Below are positions 8,210-17,850 of a stretch of DNA of 64,000 nt, piece after piece; position 1 is the first letter of the stretch; each line of letters opens with the position of its first letter. Both the position numbers and the translations under genes were made by a program. This stretch comes from Jeotgalibacillus sp. ET6 (GTDB lineage: Bacteria; Bacillota; Bacilli; Bacillales; Jeotgalibacillaceae). The DNA is taken from contig NZ_JARUIU010000001.1 in assembly GCF_029667115.1 (NCBI RefSeq), forward strand, positions 372,001 through 436,000, in the 5' to 3' direction. The notes under the pieces are model-generated. The model did no database searches. It was not told where the DNA came from and worked only from the letters and a program-made list of their open reading frames with translations.

Positions 8210-9396
8210 TGGAACAAAATCGTCAATCAGTAAAAGTAGAAGAAAGAAATCAGGGATTGGAGGATCTTCTGGCAAATCCATTTGGAGAAAATGAGCTGAC
8301 GGAGCTGTCTTCTGATAAAGAAGCAGACGCTCCTAATAAAAAACTTATGGATATCATACCGGAGCGTGATCAGGAGCAGGCAAGGCAAATAGCACAGCAA
8401 ATTGATCCAACTGATCACCAGTCGATTCTGCAATACGGAACCGCCGCTCAATCCAAACTGTCAAATTTTTCACATTCTATGCTTGACCATGTACAGCGAA
8501 AAGATGTTGGACCGATTGGAGATATTTTAAAAGAGCTTATGGATCGATTAGAGCAAATAGATCCGGACGAGCTGTCAGATCAAAAAAAAGGAATGATTTC
8601 AAAACTCTTTAATCGTGTCAGCCGGTCTGTAAATGAAGTACTTTCCAAATACCAAAAACTTGGTGCACAGGTCGATCGTATTAGTGTGAAGCTTGACCAT
8701 TCCAAAAAATCACTAATCGACGACATACAGATGCTTGAGCAGCTGTACCAGCAGAATAAGGATTATTTCCATGCCTTGAACATCTACATTGCTGCAGCTG
8801 AGATTAAACGGGATGAACTTGAGCAAAAAACGATTCCGGAATTACGCAAAAAAGCCGAACAAAGTGATGATCAGATGGCATATCAGGAAGTCAATGACAT
8901 GATGCAATTTATGGACCGCCTTGAGAAAAGACTTCATGATTTGCAACTGAGCCGTCAAATTACGATTCAAAGTGCGCCTCAGATCAGAATGATCCAAAAT
9001 ATAAACCAGGCATTAGCCGAGAAAATACAAGCATCCATTTTAACCGCAATACCATTATGGAAAAACCAAATTGCCATTGCCCTCACCCTCTTCCGTCAAC
9101 AACGGGCGGTTGAAGCGCAAAAGCAAGTGACAAAAACGACAAATGATTTGCTGTTAAAGAATTCAGAGATGCTAAAAACGAACAGCATTGAGACAGCTAA
9201 AGAAAATGAGCGGGGAATCGTGGACATTGAAACATTGAAAACCACTCAAGCCAACCTGGTATCCACACTTGAAGAAACCTTGCGTATTCAGCAGGAAGGC
9301 CGTGAAAAACGACGGCTTGCTGAAACCGAGATTCAAGCAATGGAATCTGATCTAAAACAGCAGCTGCTGCAAATGCGCGGTACGAAAAACGGATAA
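8209..9396 (+). CDS. telA: TelA/YaaN toxic-anion resistance family protein
   Basis: 395 residues, almost wholly alpha-helical and Gln/Glu-rich, with the TelA core [39 protein letters not shown] and [20 protein letters not shown]05816 proteins are linked to tellurite and envelope-stress tolerance in some bacteria. Biochemistry is unknown. It forms a two-gene operon with xpaC and is followed by a terminator at 9405. Confidence 0.9.
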   Translation: MEQNRQSVKVEERNQGLEDLLANPFGENELTELSSDKEADAPNKKLMDIIPERDQEQARQIAQQIDPTDHQSILQYGTAAQSKLSNFSHSMLDHVQRKDVGPIGDILKELMDRLEQIDPDELSDQKKGMISKLFNRVSRSVNEVLSKYQKLGAQVDRISVKLDHSKKSLIDDIQMLEQLYQQNKDYFHALNIYIAAAEIKRDELEQKTIPELRKKAEQSDDQMAYQEVNDMMQFMDRLEKRLHDLQLSRQITIQSAPQIRMIQNINQALAEKIQASILTAIPLWKNQIAIALTLFRQQRAVEAQKQVTKTTNDLLLKNSEMLKTNSIETAKENERGIVDIETLKTTQANLVSTLEETLRIQQEGREKRRLAETEIQAMESDLKQQLLQMRGTKNG

Positions 9397-9404
9397 CAAA
9401 CATT

Positions 9405-9442
9405 AAAAAAGCACCTCTCCTTTTAAAGGCGGGGTGCTTTCT
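9405..9442 (+). terminator. Terminator of xpaC-telA
   Basis: Stem AAAGCACC/GGTGCTTT around an AT-rich loop, followed by a T/C tract. Confidence 0.7.
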
Positions 9443-9586
9443 CTTTCATTAAAAGAATTTATTATAAAAGCCGTCTCTTTAACGATTTCCAGTAGCTTCG
9501 ATTCACGTGCAAGTTATAACAATTCAATTCTTCTCTTCTTGCCTGTCAGTATACGGTCATTAATTCGAACATTTAATCAGCTCCTA

Positions 9587-9617
9587 TTGTTTTGTCTTTT
9601 TATTGTAGACAAAACAA
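9587..9617. repeat. Perfect 11-bp inverted repeat in the telA-yojO intergenic region
   Basis: TTGTTTTGTCT (9587-9597) pairs exactly with AGACAAAACAA (9607-9617) around a 9-nt loop. No T-run follows on the + strand. It is the only structure I see between the telA terminator and the yojO stop codon. Confidence 0.5.
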
Positions 9618-9682
9618 CAGGGCTTTGGAAGGCACCGGGGCAGGATTTCAACTTACACCTTCAGGCTGAATTTGTTTCGGTC

Positions 9683-11593
9683 CTATATACTCTTGTATAA
9701 GAGTCTTTTTAACAGAGGAAATAATATATCAGGTAATTCATCAATGTTTGATATAAACAAACTGTATTTTCCGTACATGTTTTGAATCACCTCTTTTTGT
9801 GACTCCTGTATCTCCTCTTTCGATAGAAATACATTTATCACCTCAAGGCCTTGCTTACGAGCATTAAGGACGGCTTCGTGGGTGTCTACAATTCCATTTT
9901 GCTCATAATCCATGGCTGCCGGCTCTCCATCTGAAAATACAAGTAAAAAGCGATTTTGTTCATTTCGTTTTACTAATCTTTCCGTCATATGCCGGATCGC
10001 AAAACCATCCCGGTTATCTTCTTCAGGTTTAAGCTGCATAATGGATGCACTGGCATTTGTCCAAATGGACTGGTCATACGAGATGACGGTCTTTAAATGG
10101 TTTGGCTGACTGAATTCACTTGTTCGATCGGTATCTTCCCAAAAGCCGACAATTTCGTGTGGCACCCGGACCGATTTTAACACTTCGTGAAACAGTACAA
10201 GTCCTTTTTTTGTTTCATCCATTTTGTCCTGCATAGAAGCAGAACAATCCAGGAGCAGTGTAAAGGTTGCGTCAATTTTTGGAGACTCTTCATCTTTTTT
10301 ATAAAATACTTTTGGCTGTTCTTCTATAAAAAAGGGAATAAGCTGTTTGCTTAGCCGGCCAAATGCCAGGCTGCCCCGAGGCTGGTTTCTTTTATGATCC
10401 AAAGTTTTTTCTATAATTTTTTGAAGTTTTTTGTGAAGATGGTATACTTCTTTTTTGTAAAGATCGTACAGCTGCTGGTCATTTAATTGGACGGGTGAAG
10501 CATTTTCAAATACAGCAAATGCATACCGGTTTTCTTTGCCATATGGATCTCCGCCTCCCTTTTCTTCTGATCTTGCTTCTTCGTTCACTTCGCCTTCAAA
10601 ATCTTCCCTAGCTGCTTTTTTACTGGTTCCCTGCACCATTCCAAGTGCCTGGTCCCCATCGTCACCTTCTCTGGCCTCATTTCCTTTAATATTCGTTTTG
10701 GTTCCCTGATCAAGATCAAATTGAAGAAACGACTCCCCTTTATCAGACGATTCACGGTGCCAGGTTTTAAATTCCTCTTCCATGACTTCCTCTTCCCCTG
10801 TTGCGTCTTCTTCCTGCTGGTCATCATTGATCAGGGGATCCCGCCGTTTTAGATGATCATATGTGAGCTGCTCCCATTCCTGCATGATTTTTTCAGGAAG
10901 ATGGAAATATTCATTCAGCATATCTTTCGGAAGAATCTCCTCGAGAAGGCTGCAAAGCTCATAGCTGATGGCAGCCGATTGCTGGGTGGACTTTGCTTCA
11001 AAAGAGCGTTGAATCTGCTGCTGTATAAAGGGCTGGGCAAGAGATATCTCAGGCTGAATGGAGGGCCACTCATCGATTGGAGATTGGGCATGTAAAAGAA
11101 TATAAAGAAAATTGAGCAGTGCATCCGCAGAGACACCTTTTACGAGATGAACATTTAACTGAGAGCGGAAATATCGGGTGTAGATGGTCCTCCTCATTGC
11201 AAAAGAACGTTTAGTGCCCGGTCTTATTTTTTTTACTTCTTCTTCAATTCTTGCGTCTTCAATCATCATAAATAGCTGCTTAGCAAAAGAAACGATGGGG
11301 CTTTTTTTTACTCGGAAGAGGTACTCGTTTATCGCTTTTACATCTGAAAAGCGATTGGTTCCAACCGCTCTTAGGTAAATATCAGACGTCAAACCGAGCC
11401 ATTCCTCTTCTTTCTTTCTATGATCCCAGAAATGGCTCACAATAATTTTCTGATGAGGAATATCCAGATAATTTAACGGTCCATATTCAACTTCCATATC
11501 CTGAGATTTAGTTAACGTTTTAGCAAGATCAATTAACTCCATTAACTGGAATGAATTTATGTTTTCATCATTAAATTGAATAAATCGCTGCAT
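9683..11593 (-). CDS. yojO: VWA-domain protein, NorD/CoxE-like (YojO)
   Basis: 636 residues: an N-terminal helical region, a central acidic stretch (about 260-345, Glu/Asp-rich), and a C-terminal von Willebrand A domain whose MIDAS motif reads DCSASMQDK with a later FSDGEPA. Proteins of this type pair with MoxR-family AAA ATPases to insert metals or remodel enzyme complexes, as NorD does with NorQ. The partner ATPase ends 12 bases upstream in the same operon. No nitric oxide reductase genes are in the window, so the client is unknown. In B. subtilis the yojNO pair also neighbours odhAB, as here. Confidence 0.8.
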   Translation of the reverse strand: MQRFIQFNDENINSFQLMELIDLAKTLTKSQDMEVEYGPLNYLDIPHQKIIVSHFWDHRKKEEEWLGLTSDIYLRAVGTNRFSDVKAINEYLFRVKKSPIVSFAKQLFMMIEDARIEEEVKKIRPGTKRSFAMRRTIYTRYFRSQLNVHLVKGVSADALLNFLYILLHAQSPIDEWPSIQPEISLAQPFIQQQIQRSFEAKSTQQSAAISYELCSLLEEILPKDMLNEYFHLPEKIMQEWEQLTYDHLKRRDPLINDDQQEEDATGEEEVMEEEFKTWHRESSDKGESFLQFDLDQGTKTNIKGNEAREGDDGDQALGMVQGTSKKAAREDFEGEVNEEARSEEKGGGDPYGKENRYAFAVFENASPVQLNDQQLYDLYKKEVYHLHKKLQKIIEKTLDHKRNQPRGSLAFGRLSKQLIPFFIEEQPKVFYKKDEESPKIDATFTLLLDCSASMQDKMDETKKGLVLFHEVLKSVRVPHEIVGFWEDTDRTSEFSQPNHLKTVISYDQSIWTNASASIMQLKPEEDNRDGFAIRHMTERLVKRNEQNRFLLVFSDGEPAAMDYEQNGIVDTHEAVLNARKQGLEVINVFLSKEEIQESQKEVIQNMYGKYSLFISNIDELPDILFPLLKRLLYKSI

Positions 11594-11604
11594 ATTGATC
11601 TCCC

Positions 11605-12483
11605 TTACTCAAAGATGGTCTCTGCTGCGTTTTTAATGGCTGCCTTCTCTCTCTCGTCCTCCACCTTATCTATTATCCCTCGTTGAATCGCACGCAGCGG
11701 GGGAACAAAGACTGACAAATCGCATGTATCCAAAAGCGCACGAATCGAAGCAGCTTCTTCTGCTACTTGTCCATTTTGAACTTGAGCAAGTAAATCCTCA
11801 GACAGTTGAACAAACTGAGAAATCATGGAATTGTCTTTTAATCCACTCTGTGTTTGGATCACGTTAAATAGGGTTTCCCCTTGAATATATGGTACATCAA
11901 TCACGATAAAGCGATTTTTTAACGCTTCATTTAAGGGAACTGTTCCAATATAGCCTTCATTGATTGCAGCAATTACCCCAAAACCCTCTACAGCCTTAAT
12001 GATTTCATTTGTAAATGGATTCGTTATCGTGCGTCTGTAATCCAGTACACCATTTAAAATAGGAAGCGTTTCAGGTTTTGCCATATTAATTTCATCAATA
12101 TATAATAGCTGTCCTTTTTTCATCGCTTGAATAACGGGCCCTTCAACAAAAGAAATAGAAGATTTTCCATCTATTTGTTCGATCGTTTTATAGCCAAGCA
12201 TCGCTTCAGCATCCAGATCAATTGAACAGTTAATGCTGTACATAGGCTGATGAAAAAGTTCACTTATCGATTCAGCCAGTTTAGTCTTACCGGATCCCGT
12301 AGGTCCTTTCAAGAGAACATTCTTATTTAAAGCAAGACTGATCACAGCATCCTCCATTATGGAAGAATCATCAGACGAATAGCCCCCTTGCCCAATTCTT
12401 TGCCTATCTTCTGCCGAATAGGTTTTTTGAATCCTGGACTTAATAATTGGTCTTAGAGAATCTGGCATATTGTCAATTTTCAT
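11605..12483 (-). CDS. yojN: MoxR/NorQ-type AAA+ ATPase (YojN)
   Basis: An AAA+ ATPase of about 292 residues with Walker [15 protein letters not shown], Walker [15 protein letters not shown], sensor 1 VIAAINEGY and the NorQ-like block [13 protein letters not shown]. It is the predicted motor for the downstream VWA protein, and the pair is one operon with a 12-base gap. GCGAGG touches the first ATG (12495), which is too close, so I prefer the ATG four codons later; the true start is uncertain by those four codons. Confidence 0.85.
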   Translation of the reverse strand: MKIDNMPDSLRPIIKSRIQKTYSAEDRQRIGQGGYSSDDSSIMEDAVISLALNKNVLLKGPTGSGKTKLAESISELFHQPMYSINCSIDLDAEAMLGYKTIEQIDGKSSISFVEGPVIQAMKKGQLLYIDEINMAKPETLPILNGVLDYRRTITNPFTNEIIKAVEGFGVIAAINEGYIGTVPLNEALKNRFIVIDVPYIQGETLFNVIQTQSGLKDNSMISQFVQLSEDLLAQVQNGQVAEEAASIRALLDTCDLSVFVPPLRAIQRGIIDKVEDEREKAAIKNAAETIFE

Positions 12484-12667
12484 AAATAAATTCATCCTCG
12501 CTTACTAGTTTGATGTAGATATTCTTCATTCTAACTTGACGCATTTGAAGTTCGCAACTCTAACCGTTTTTCTGCATAGTGTTTGCTTTTAGTGTTCAAG
12601 AGTGACAGGTACTGCTCTTTCACGTAAAATAGAATTTGAATGGCTTGAGAGGAGAGAGAAAGATAGA

Positions 12668-13465
12668 ATGACAGCTTTTAGGATGAGGTGTGCAGCGCTT
12701 GCTGAACACCCTAAATTTACGATGGTTATTATTACACTTATTATCTTTAATGCGATTTTAATTGGGTTAGAAACCTATCCTTCTATTTATAACCGGCATA
12801 TGGATTGGTTTGTATTCCTGGACCAGCTGCTGCTATGGCTGTTTACTTTTGAAATTATCATTCGATTAATTGGAAGTGCATCGCTGAAATCCTTCTTTAA
12901 AGAACCGTGGAATATTTTTGACTTTATTATCGTCGCAAGCGGCCATTTATTTGTGGGCGGCCATTATGTAACCGTACTGCGAATACTAAGAGTTCTCCGT
13001 GTCCTGCGGGCCATTTCCATTATCCCTTCTCTGAGAAAAATGGTGAATGCGCTGTTGATGACGATCCCTTCTATGGGAACCATCATGCTGCTGCTCGGTA
13101 TTTTCTTTTATATTTACGGTATTATCGGAACCACTTTATTTCAAACCATTTCACCTGAATACTTTGGGACTCTACATGCGAGTCTGCTTAGTCTTTTTCA
13201 GGTTGTTACACTTGAATCCTGGGCGAGCGGAGTTATGAGGCCTATTTTAGCGGAAGATCCTACTTCCTGGTGGTTTTTTGTTACGTTTATTTTAATTGGT
13301 ACATTTGTGATCTTTAACTTATTTGTTGGCGTGGTGGTAACCAATGTTGAAGAGGCAAACCAGGCTGAAAAACCGTCCCCTGAGGAAGTGAAGTTAGTTC
13401 AGGTTCAAAAAGAATTAGAAGAAATAAAGAGAATGCTTCAGGAACAAAACAAAAAGTCAAAATAA
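12668..13465 (+). CDS. NaChBac-type voltage-gated sodium channel
   Basis: A 265-residue single-domain 6TM channel. S4 carries Arg every third residue (TVLRILRVLRVLRAIS), and the pore has the selectivity filter TLESWAS followed by GVMRPI, the signature of the BacNav family founded by NaChBac of Bacillus halodurans. S6 is ILIGTFVIFNLFVGVVVTNV and a C-terminal coiled coil (KELEEIKRMLQEQ) should make the tetramer. Known members support Na+ entry for pH homeostasis and motility in alkaliphiles. I chose the ATG at 12668: GGAGAGAG lies 9 bases upstream and 19 residues before S1 match family length. A GTG at 12602 is in frame without a site. Confidence 0.9.
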   Translation: MTAFRMRCAALAEHPKFTMVIITLIIFNAILIGLETYPSIYNRHMDWFVFLDQLLLWLFTFEIIIRLIGSASLKSFFKEPWNIFDFIIVASGHLFVGGHYVTVLRILRVLRVLRAISIIPSLRKMVNALLMTIPSMGTIMLLLGIFFYIYGIIGTTLFQTISPEYFGTLHASLLSLFQVVTLESWASGVMRPILAEDPTSWWFFVTFILIGTFVIFNLFVGVVVTNVEEANQAEKPSPEEVKLVQVQKELEEIKRMLQEQNKKSK

Positions 13466-13476
13466 GCTTCGAACCT

Positions 13477-13513
13477 AAAAAACCCCTAAATTCTTAAAGA
13501 TTTAGGGGTTTTA
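13477..13513. terminator. Bidirectional terminator between the sodium channel and rok
   Basis: 12-bp stem AAAACCCCTAAA/TTTAGGGGTTTT with a 10-nt loop, between convergent stop codons. Confidence 0.85.
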
Positions 13514-13517
13514 CTTA

Positions 13518-13979
13518 TTAAGATTCTTTCTCAAATATGTAAAGCCCCCTGTCGAGTTTCCTGACCTGTTTGTCTTTTCGCTGAATCGTCTTCATAAACG
13601 TAGTCATATTCGCTACTTTAAAACCCGTTTCACTTAAAATATATTCCTGAATTTCTGTTCCTTTAACAGGCTGCAGGCGCTCTCGTAAAATTTTAAATGC
13701 AGCTTCGTGCATTTGTCTAGATTTTCCAATTTTTTTCGTTTTAGGAATTCTTTTTGTAGTAGGGTGAGGAAGAAATATTGATTCATCAGATGAAGTGTAA
13801 GGCTCAATATCAGATGTTTCATGCAGATTAAACTCTTGCGGCTCTCCTTGGGATAGGTCAAGTTCACGAAGTCTTTCCATGATCGCCTGTCTTTCCTTTC
13901 TGAATTCCTGAAGAATTCGTTCTTCAGAATCTGCCATTTGCTCCAATCTCAGCTTTAACGCTATTCTTTCATTAAACAT
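13518..13979 (-). CDS. rok: Rok-like nucleoid-associated repressor
   Basis: 153 residues. The N-terminal coiled coil starts MFNERIALKLRLEQ, as in B. subtilis Rok, and serves for oligomerisation. A variable acidic linker (about 40-75) and basic stretch TTKRIPKTKKIGKSRQ follow, then a C-terminal winged helix containing VANMTTFMKTI, the Rok DNA-binding signature. Rok represses comK and silences AT-rich foreign DNA. That is relevant because this window contains an AT-rich accessory region 27 kb away. Shorter than B. subtilis Rok (191 residues), mainly in the linker. Monocistronic. Confidence 0.8.
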   Translation of the reverse strand: MFNERIALKLRLEQMADSEERILQEFRKERQAIMERLRELDLSQGEPQEFNLHETSDIEPYTSSDESIFLPHPTTKRIPKTKKIGKSRQMHEAAFKILRERLQPVKGTEIQEYILSETGFKVANMTTFMKTIQRKDKQVRKLDRGLYIFEKES

Positions 13980-14081
13980 TTGCCACTCCCCTTTTTACTT
14001 CGATTTGCTTTGTTATTATTAAAATAATCAAAGCTAGTTATTCATTAATTATAATAGTTAAAATTTTAAAAGAAAAGAAGC

Positions 14082-14114
14082 AAAACTCCAGTTTCGTTAA
14101 ATAAACTGGAGTTT
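14082..14114 (-). terminator. Terminator after the DUF6501 gene
   Basis: Perfect 12-bp stem AAACTCCAGTTT/AAACTGGAGTTT with a T-rich tail on the - strand. Confidence 0.75.
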
Positions 14115-14121
14115 CGTTAGA

Positions 14122-14325
14122 CTAAATTTTTTTAAAGTAATCTTTGTAAAATCCTCCCACTTTTCCAGAGTTATCGATAATAAATAAAAATTCCTCTGTT
14201 TCATTTTGAACAGGATACGTTTTCCCTACTGTTAATACGTTGTTTACCACGTACTTTGCTGCCTGATCACTCACACATTCCACTTTTGCCTGTGGGCTTG
14301 TCGTGTTCCAATCCTTATGTATCAT
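14122..14325 (-). CDS. DUF6501 family small protein
   Basis: 67 residues starting MIHKDWNTTSPQAKVECV and containing VLTVGKTYPVQNETEEF and DNSGKVGGFYKDYF, the conserved DUF6501 pattern, probably a small beta-barrel-like fold. No function is known. AAAGGAGTG precedes the ATG by six bases; 22 further upstream codons are open but lack a site. It follows the C45 hydrolase gene by 66 bases on the same strand. Confidence 0.65.
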   Translation of the reverse strand: MIHKDWNTTSPQAKVECVSDQAAKYVVNNVLTVGKTYPVQNETEEFLFIIDNSGKVGGFYKDYFKKI

Positions 14326-14391
14326 GTATCTCACTCCTTTATTAGTATTGAGTATAGCGTGAGTGCTGTACAGATTCAACTGCACATGCAA

Positions 14392-15432
14392 TTATTGATG
14401 CTCAAACAGTTCATTTGTGTTTATATTGCCAAAAATTTTGGTTACCGGAAAACGTTTATCCTTTAGCCATTCTCCGAAGGGGATCGTAACTGGTTTTGCA
14501 TTCTCTCCCAGCCCAAACAGCATCGTTAATGTTTCAGGCACGTAAACAGCCGTGTGAATCGTTCCTGACCAGCTCCCATAATTTCGTTTAAAGATCCCAT
14601 GCTCTGGTTTGTTAAAGAAATCAAAGGCTTTGAGAGGAGTTGAAATCTTATCTGAATGCATTGCGGTCATTGAAAGCCGGTCCATTGATTCTGTGATCTG
14701 ATACCGGTTTTCTCCTGTTAACGCTTCTGTTTGAAAATGATTGGTGCAGGCATGTACAGACTCTCTGACGGCTGTTCCTCTGCCGGAAGCTTCAACCACT
14801 GCGGATTGACCAGCGGCATCATATAGAGAATAGTTGAAGGCATGCCTGTGGGGGATTTGCTGCAGCATTTGAACAGCTTCCTGAACGGAAGCACAGGAAT
14901 CAAGAATAAATCGCGCAATTGTGGCACAGATAAACCCTTTTGCCGGATTTCTGCGATTAACCAGATGATAGCCTACGACCAGCCCCTTTTCATTCATGCC
15001 GTCTATGCGCCCGATCATTCTGCCGCTTGTCCCAATAGAAGCATACCCCTCTTTTGGCTCCCATAACAGCAGTCTTCCTTCATAGGTTTTTGGATGGTAG
15101 TCGTAATTCCGCGCAAAAAAACCATTTTTCATTAATACGGTGCAGCCTGATTTGTCCCAGTCCTGCTGATAACCGCTGTATTCATGAAAAACGTCCTCCA
15201 GCGGCCATTTAAGAACAGAGGCCACTCCCTCAAGTTCCTCCCAAAGACCGGGTGAAAACGTCTCGTAGAACTCTTTTGCTTCTTTGAGGTTTGTATCGTA
15301 TTTTCGAATGGACGTTGTTCTGCGCTTCATATGAGATTGATATAATGGAGTCTGGATGAATTTAGATGCCTCAAGCACACCAAGCTCATAATAAGATGCT
15401 GCTCCCTTAATTACATCAACATGAAACCTCAT
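14392..15432 (-). CDS. C45-family autoproteolytic acyltransferase/hydrolase
   Basis: 346 residues of the Ntn-hydrolase family that includes penicillin acyl-CoA:6-APA acyltransferase. The predicted autoprocessing nucleophile is Cys97 in KSGCTVLM, followed by ARNYDYHP, the MNEKGLVVGYH core and VVEASG. Cleavage before Cys97 would give a ~10 kDa and a ~27 kDa chain. The natural substrate in Bacilli is unknown. The start has GGGGGTGAG upstream. It sits 4 bases after the DedA gene, so the two are co-transcribed. Confidence 0.8.
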   Translation of the reverse strand: MRFHVDVIKGAASYYELGVLEASKFIQTPLYQSHMKRRTTSIRKYDTNLKEAKEFYETFSPGLWEELEGVASVLKWPLEDVFHEYSGYQQDWDKSGCTVLMKNGFFARNYDYHPKTYEGRLLLWEPKEGYASIGTSGRMIGRIDGMNEKGLVVGYHLVNRRNPAKGFICATIARFILDSCASVQEAVQMLQQIPHRHAFNYSLYDAAGQSAVVEASGRGTAVRESVHACTNHFQTEALTGENRYQITESMDRLSMTAMHSDKISTPLKAFDFFNKPEHGIFKRNYGSWSGTIHTAVYVPETLTMLFGLGENAKPVTIPFGEWLKDKRFPVTKIFGNINTNELFEHQ

Positions 15433-15436
15433 TTTC

Positions 15437-16054
15437 TCACCCCCGTCTCTTCAGATTGTTAGCGGTTCTTTGCTTTTGCTTTCCTTTTCTGCGCTGCAAT
15501 ATGATGCCTGCCGCCACTAATGCAATGGCAAGAATCGGAATGATATAGCGTAGATTATTCAGAATATCCGGGTAGACGAGAGGAAAAGCCCTGCCGATTT
15601 GAAAGTAGATCATGGTCCAGACAAACGCTGCCGGAAAAGCAAATAAACAAAACTTCCAAAAAGGATGCTTTGAAATCCCAACTGCGTAAGGCATTCCCCA
15701 CCTGACACCTGGAATAAAAAAACTAAAAGCAATTGCCCAGCTGCCGTACCGGCTTAAAAATTCTATACTTTTCTCCCATCTGGATGCAAATCTTGACCTG
15801 CGTATCTTATTTTCAATTTTTGATCCAAATAATCTTCCAATTCCGTAAGCAGCACTCGCACTTGATATCAATCCAAGATAAGTTGAGATAAAGGCAATAA
15901 ACGGGTTATAGGATTGCTGAACGGTGATCATGCCGGAAAAAGAAGCTGCAAGTTCATTTGGCAGTGGAAGGCCAAAAAATAATAGCCAGCTGAATAGAAA
16001 CATACTCCAATAGCCAAAACGCTCTGTTAATTCATCAAAAAATACTGTATCCAT
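15437..16054 (-). CDS. DedA family membrane protein
   Basis: 205 residues with the DedA/SNARE-associated core: FGLPLPNE in the first re-entrant region, GRLFG, SRYGSWAIAFSFFIPGVRW with the conserved Arg, and about five hydrophobic segments. DedA proteins act in membrane lipid (undecaprenyl phosphate or phosphatidylethanolamine) recycling and proton-motive-force homeostasis; which applies here is unknown. The chosen ATG (MDTVFF) has AAAGGG seven bases upstream. An in-frame ATG 16 codons earlier is unsupported. Confidence 0.8.
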   Translation of the reverse strand: MDTVFFDELTERFGYWSMFLFSWLLFFGLPLPNELAASFSGMITVQQSYNPFIAFISTYLGLISSASAAYGIGRLFGSKIENKIRRSRFASRWEKSIEFLSRYGSWAIAFSFFIPGVRWGMPYAVGISKHPFWKFCLFAFPAAFVWTMIYFQIGRAFPLVYPDILNNLRYIIPILAIALVAAGIILQRRKGKQKQRTANNLKRRG

Positions 16055-16181
16055 TCTTTTTCCCTTTCTGTGCAGCAAATTAGCCAGTCGAATATGCTTC
16101 ATTATATCTAATTATATTCTTTTCGCATACCATTACGATAGGGGCAGCCAATAATACATTTTTGTAACAGCTGATTTTTTG

Positions 16182-16240
16182 TTGGACCGCTCTCTTTCAA
16201 CCTGCTATACTGTCTTTAATGGAATAATTAGAATATTCCA
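16182..16240 (+). promoter_or_regulatory. Promoter and operator-like palindrome before the Sda-like gene
   Basis: TTGGAC (16182-16187) and TATACT (16206-16211) are 18 bases apart. Directly downstream, where transcription would start, lies the inverted repeat TGGAATA (16220-16226) / TATTCCA (16234-16240). The position suits a repressor operator. Confidence 0.55.
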
Positions 16241-16267
16241 TAATTACTTGAAGGAGGTCGATGTGCA

Positions 16268-16402
16268 GTGAAAATCCTAAGTAACGAACAATTAATGGCC
16301 GCTTATCGAGACGCTGAAAAACACGGAGAACAAGATACTCAGAACATATTGCGCAAGGAAATTAAAAAAAGAGGGATTCACGCTGGCCGCAGCAAAAGAT
16401 AA
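16268..16402 (+). CDS. 44-residue Sda-like small protein
   Basis: GTG start with AGGAGGT nine bases upstream, product MKILSNEQLMAAYRDAEKHG... and a basic end (KKRGIHAGRSKR). The spacing of LSxEQLxxAYxxA followed by LRKEIKKRG resembles Sda, the helical hairpin that inhibits sporulation kinase KinA. The hydrophobic residues Sda uses in its second helix are partly missing, so the family call is tentative. The gene has its own promoter, operator-like repeat and terminator. A seven-codon ATG mini-ORF (16261) overlaps the ribosome site. Confidence 0.5.
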   Translation: MKILSNEQLMAAYRDAEKHGEQDTQNILRKEIKKRGIHAGRSKR

Positions 16403-16415
16403 AATATTCTACATA

Positions 16416-16448
16416 ACACGAAGTCTGAAAAAGACTTCGTGTTTTTTT
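16416..16448 (+). terminator. Terminator of the Sda-like gene
   Basis: 11-bp perfect stem ACACGAAGTCT/AGACTTCGTGT followed by seven T. Confidence 0.85.
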
Positions 16449-16468
16449 AATGTAAAAATGGATAATAA

Positions 16469-16496
16469 AAAAGCTGGCATCTGCCAGCTTTTTTTA
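16469..16496 (-). terminator. Terminator of odhAB
   Basis: Stem AAAGCTGGCA/TGCCAGCTTT with a two-base loop and T-runs on both strands, between the Sda-like gene and odhB. Confidence 0.8.
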
Positions 16497-16518
16497 TCAT
16501 CGCTGCTTATTTAATTCA

Positions 16519-17823
16519 TTATCCTTCAAGCAATAAATCTTCAGGGTTTTCTAATAAGTTTTTAACCATTGCAAGGAAGCTTACGGCTTCTTTGCCATCA
16601 ATAATTCTGTGGTCATATGACAGGGCAATATACATCATTGGACGGTTTTCCATTTTCTCAGCATCGATGGCCACTGGACGCAGCTGAATCGTGTGCATTC
16701 CAAGGATCCCAACCTGAGGACCATTTAAAATTGGCGTTGATAATAGAGAACCAAATACACCACCATTTGTAATAGTAAATGAACCACCCTGTAAGTCGCT
16801 CAATTGAAGCTTTTTGTTTTTTGCTTTTGTTGCAAGCTCAACAATCTCCCCTTCAATTTCTGCAAAGTTCTTGCGGTCGCAATCTCTCACAATTGGAACC
16901 ACCAGACCGTCGTCAGTAGAAACTGCAACGCCTACATCATAATATTTTTTGAGTACGACTTCATCGCCGTCAATCTCTGCATTCACATATGGATACTTTT
17001 TCAGTGCAGCAACCACTGCCTTAGTGAAGAAGGACATGAAGCCTAAACGTACATCATGTGTATCAAAAAATTTATCTTTCTTGCGTTTGCGCAGATCCAT
17101 TACATGAGTCATATCAATTTCGTTAAAAGTGGTAAGCATTGCGGCTGTCTGCTGTACCTCAACGAGACGATTCGCAATCGTTTGACGGCGTCTGGACATT
17201 TTTTCACGCACGACAGGTTTTGTGTCTGCTTTTTTCGTTTCCTGGGCAGGCTTGGCAGAACCGGAGCTTTTCTCTGGTTTTTTGCTTTCCGCCGGCTTGG
17301 AGGAATGTGATTCCACGTCCTGTTTTCTCACGCGTCCCATAGGGTCTACTGTGGAAACCTGGGATAGGTCAATTCCTTTTTCTCTTGCAAGCTTTCTGGC
17401 TGCTGGCGAAGCAATGGTGCGCTCTTTCTTTTGGTTATGAGGAACTTCTTCAATTTCATCAGAAGCTTCTTCCTGCACTTCTTCACCTTTTTCTTCTTTT
17501 GGCTGCTCAGAAGATTTCTCCTCGGATTTGGATTCTGATTCTTCTTCTTTTTCTTTTTCTGATTCAGTGTCACCTGAAGATGATCCATCGCCCGCTTCTA
17601 CGATCGCAATGACCTGACCTACTTCAACAGTCTCCCCTTCATCAGCTTTATGTTCTTTAATGACACCTGCTTCTTCTGAAATAACTTCAACATTTACCTT
17701 ATCTGTTTCCAATTCTACAATGTATTCGCCTTTTTCAACTTGGTCCCCCGGCTGCTTGAGCCACTGGGCAATGGTTCCTTCTGTAATCGATTCTGCTAAT
17801 TCCGGTACTTTAATTTCTGCCAC
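16519..17823 (-). CDS. odhB: Dihydrolipoyllysine succinyltransferase, E2 of 2-oxoglutarate dehydrogenase
   Basis: 434 residues in E2 order: an N-terminal lipoyl domain (1-77) with the lipoylated lysine at position 42 in LETDKVNVE, a long Ser/Glu/Lys linker (about 78-135), a peripheral subunit-binding domain ([18 protein letters not shown]), a second linker, and the catalytic core ending with the active-site motif [11 protein letters not shown]. It transfers succinyl groups from OdhA to CoA in the TCA cycle, and the third subunit (Lpd) is encoded elsewhere. It is 27 bases downstream of odhA in one operon, closed by a terminator. Confidence 0.97.
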   Translation of the reverse strand: MAEIKVPELAESITEGTIAQWLKQPGDQVEKGEYIVELETDKVNVEVISEEAGVIKEHKADEGETVEVGQVIAIVEAGDGSSSGDTESEKEKEEESESKSEEKSSEQPKEEKGEEVQEEASDEIEEVPHNQKKERTIASPAARKLAREKGIDLSQVSTVDPMGRVRKQDVESHSSKPAESKKPEKSSGSAKPAQETKKADTKPVVREKMSRRRQTIANRLVEVQQTAAMLTTFNEIDMTHVMDLRKRKKDKFFDTHDVRLGFMSFFTKAVVAALKKYPYVNAEIDGDEVVLKKYYDVGVAVSTDDGLVVPIVRDCDRKNFAEIEGEIVELATKAKNKKLQLSDLQGGSFTITNGGVFGSLLSTPILNGPQVGILGMHTIQLRPVAIDAEKMENRPMMYIALSYDHRIIDGKEAVSFLAMVKNLLENPEDLLLEG

Positions 17824-17850
17824 TGCGGCTTCCTCCTCTGTTAGATCGAT

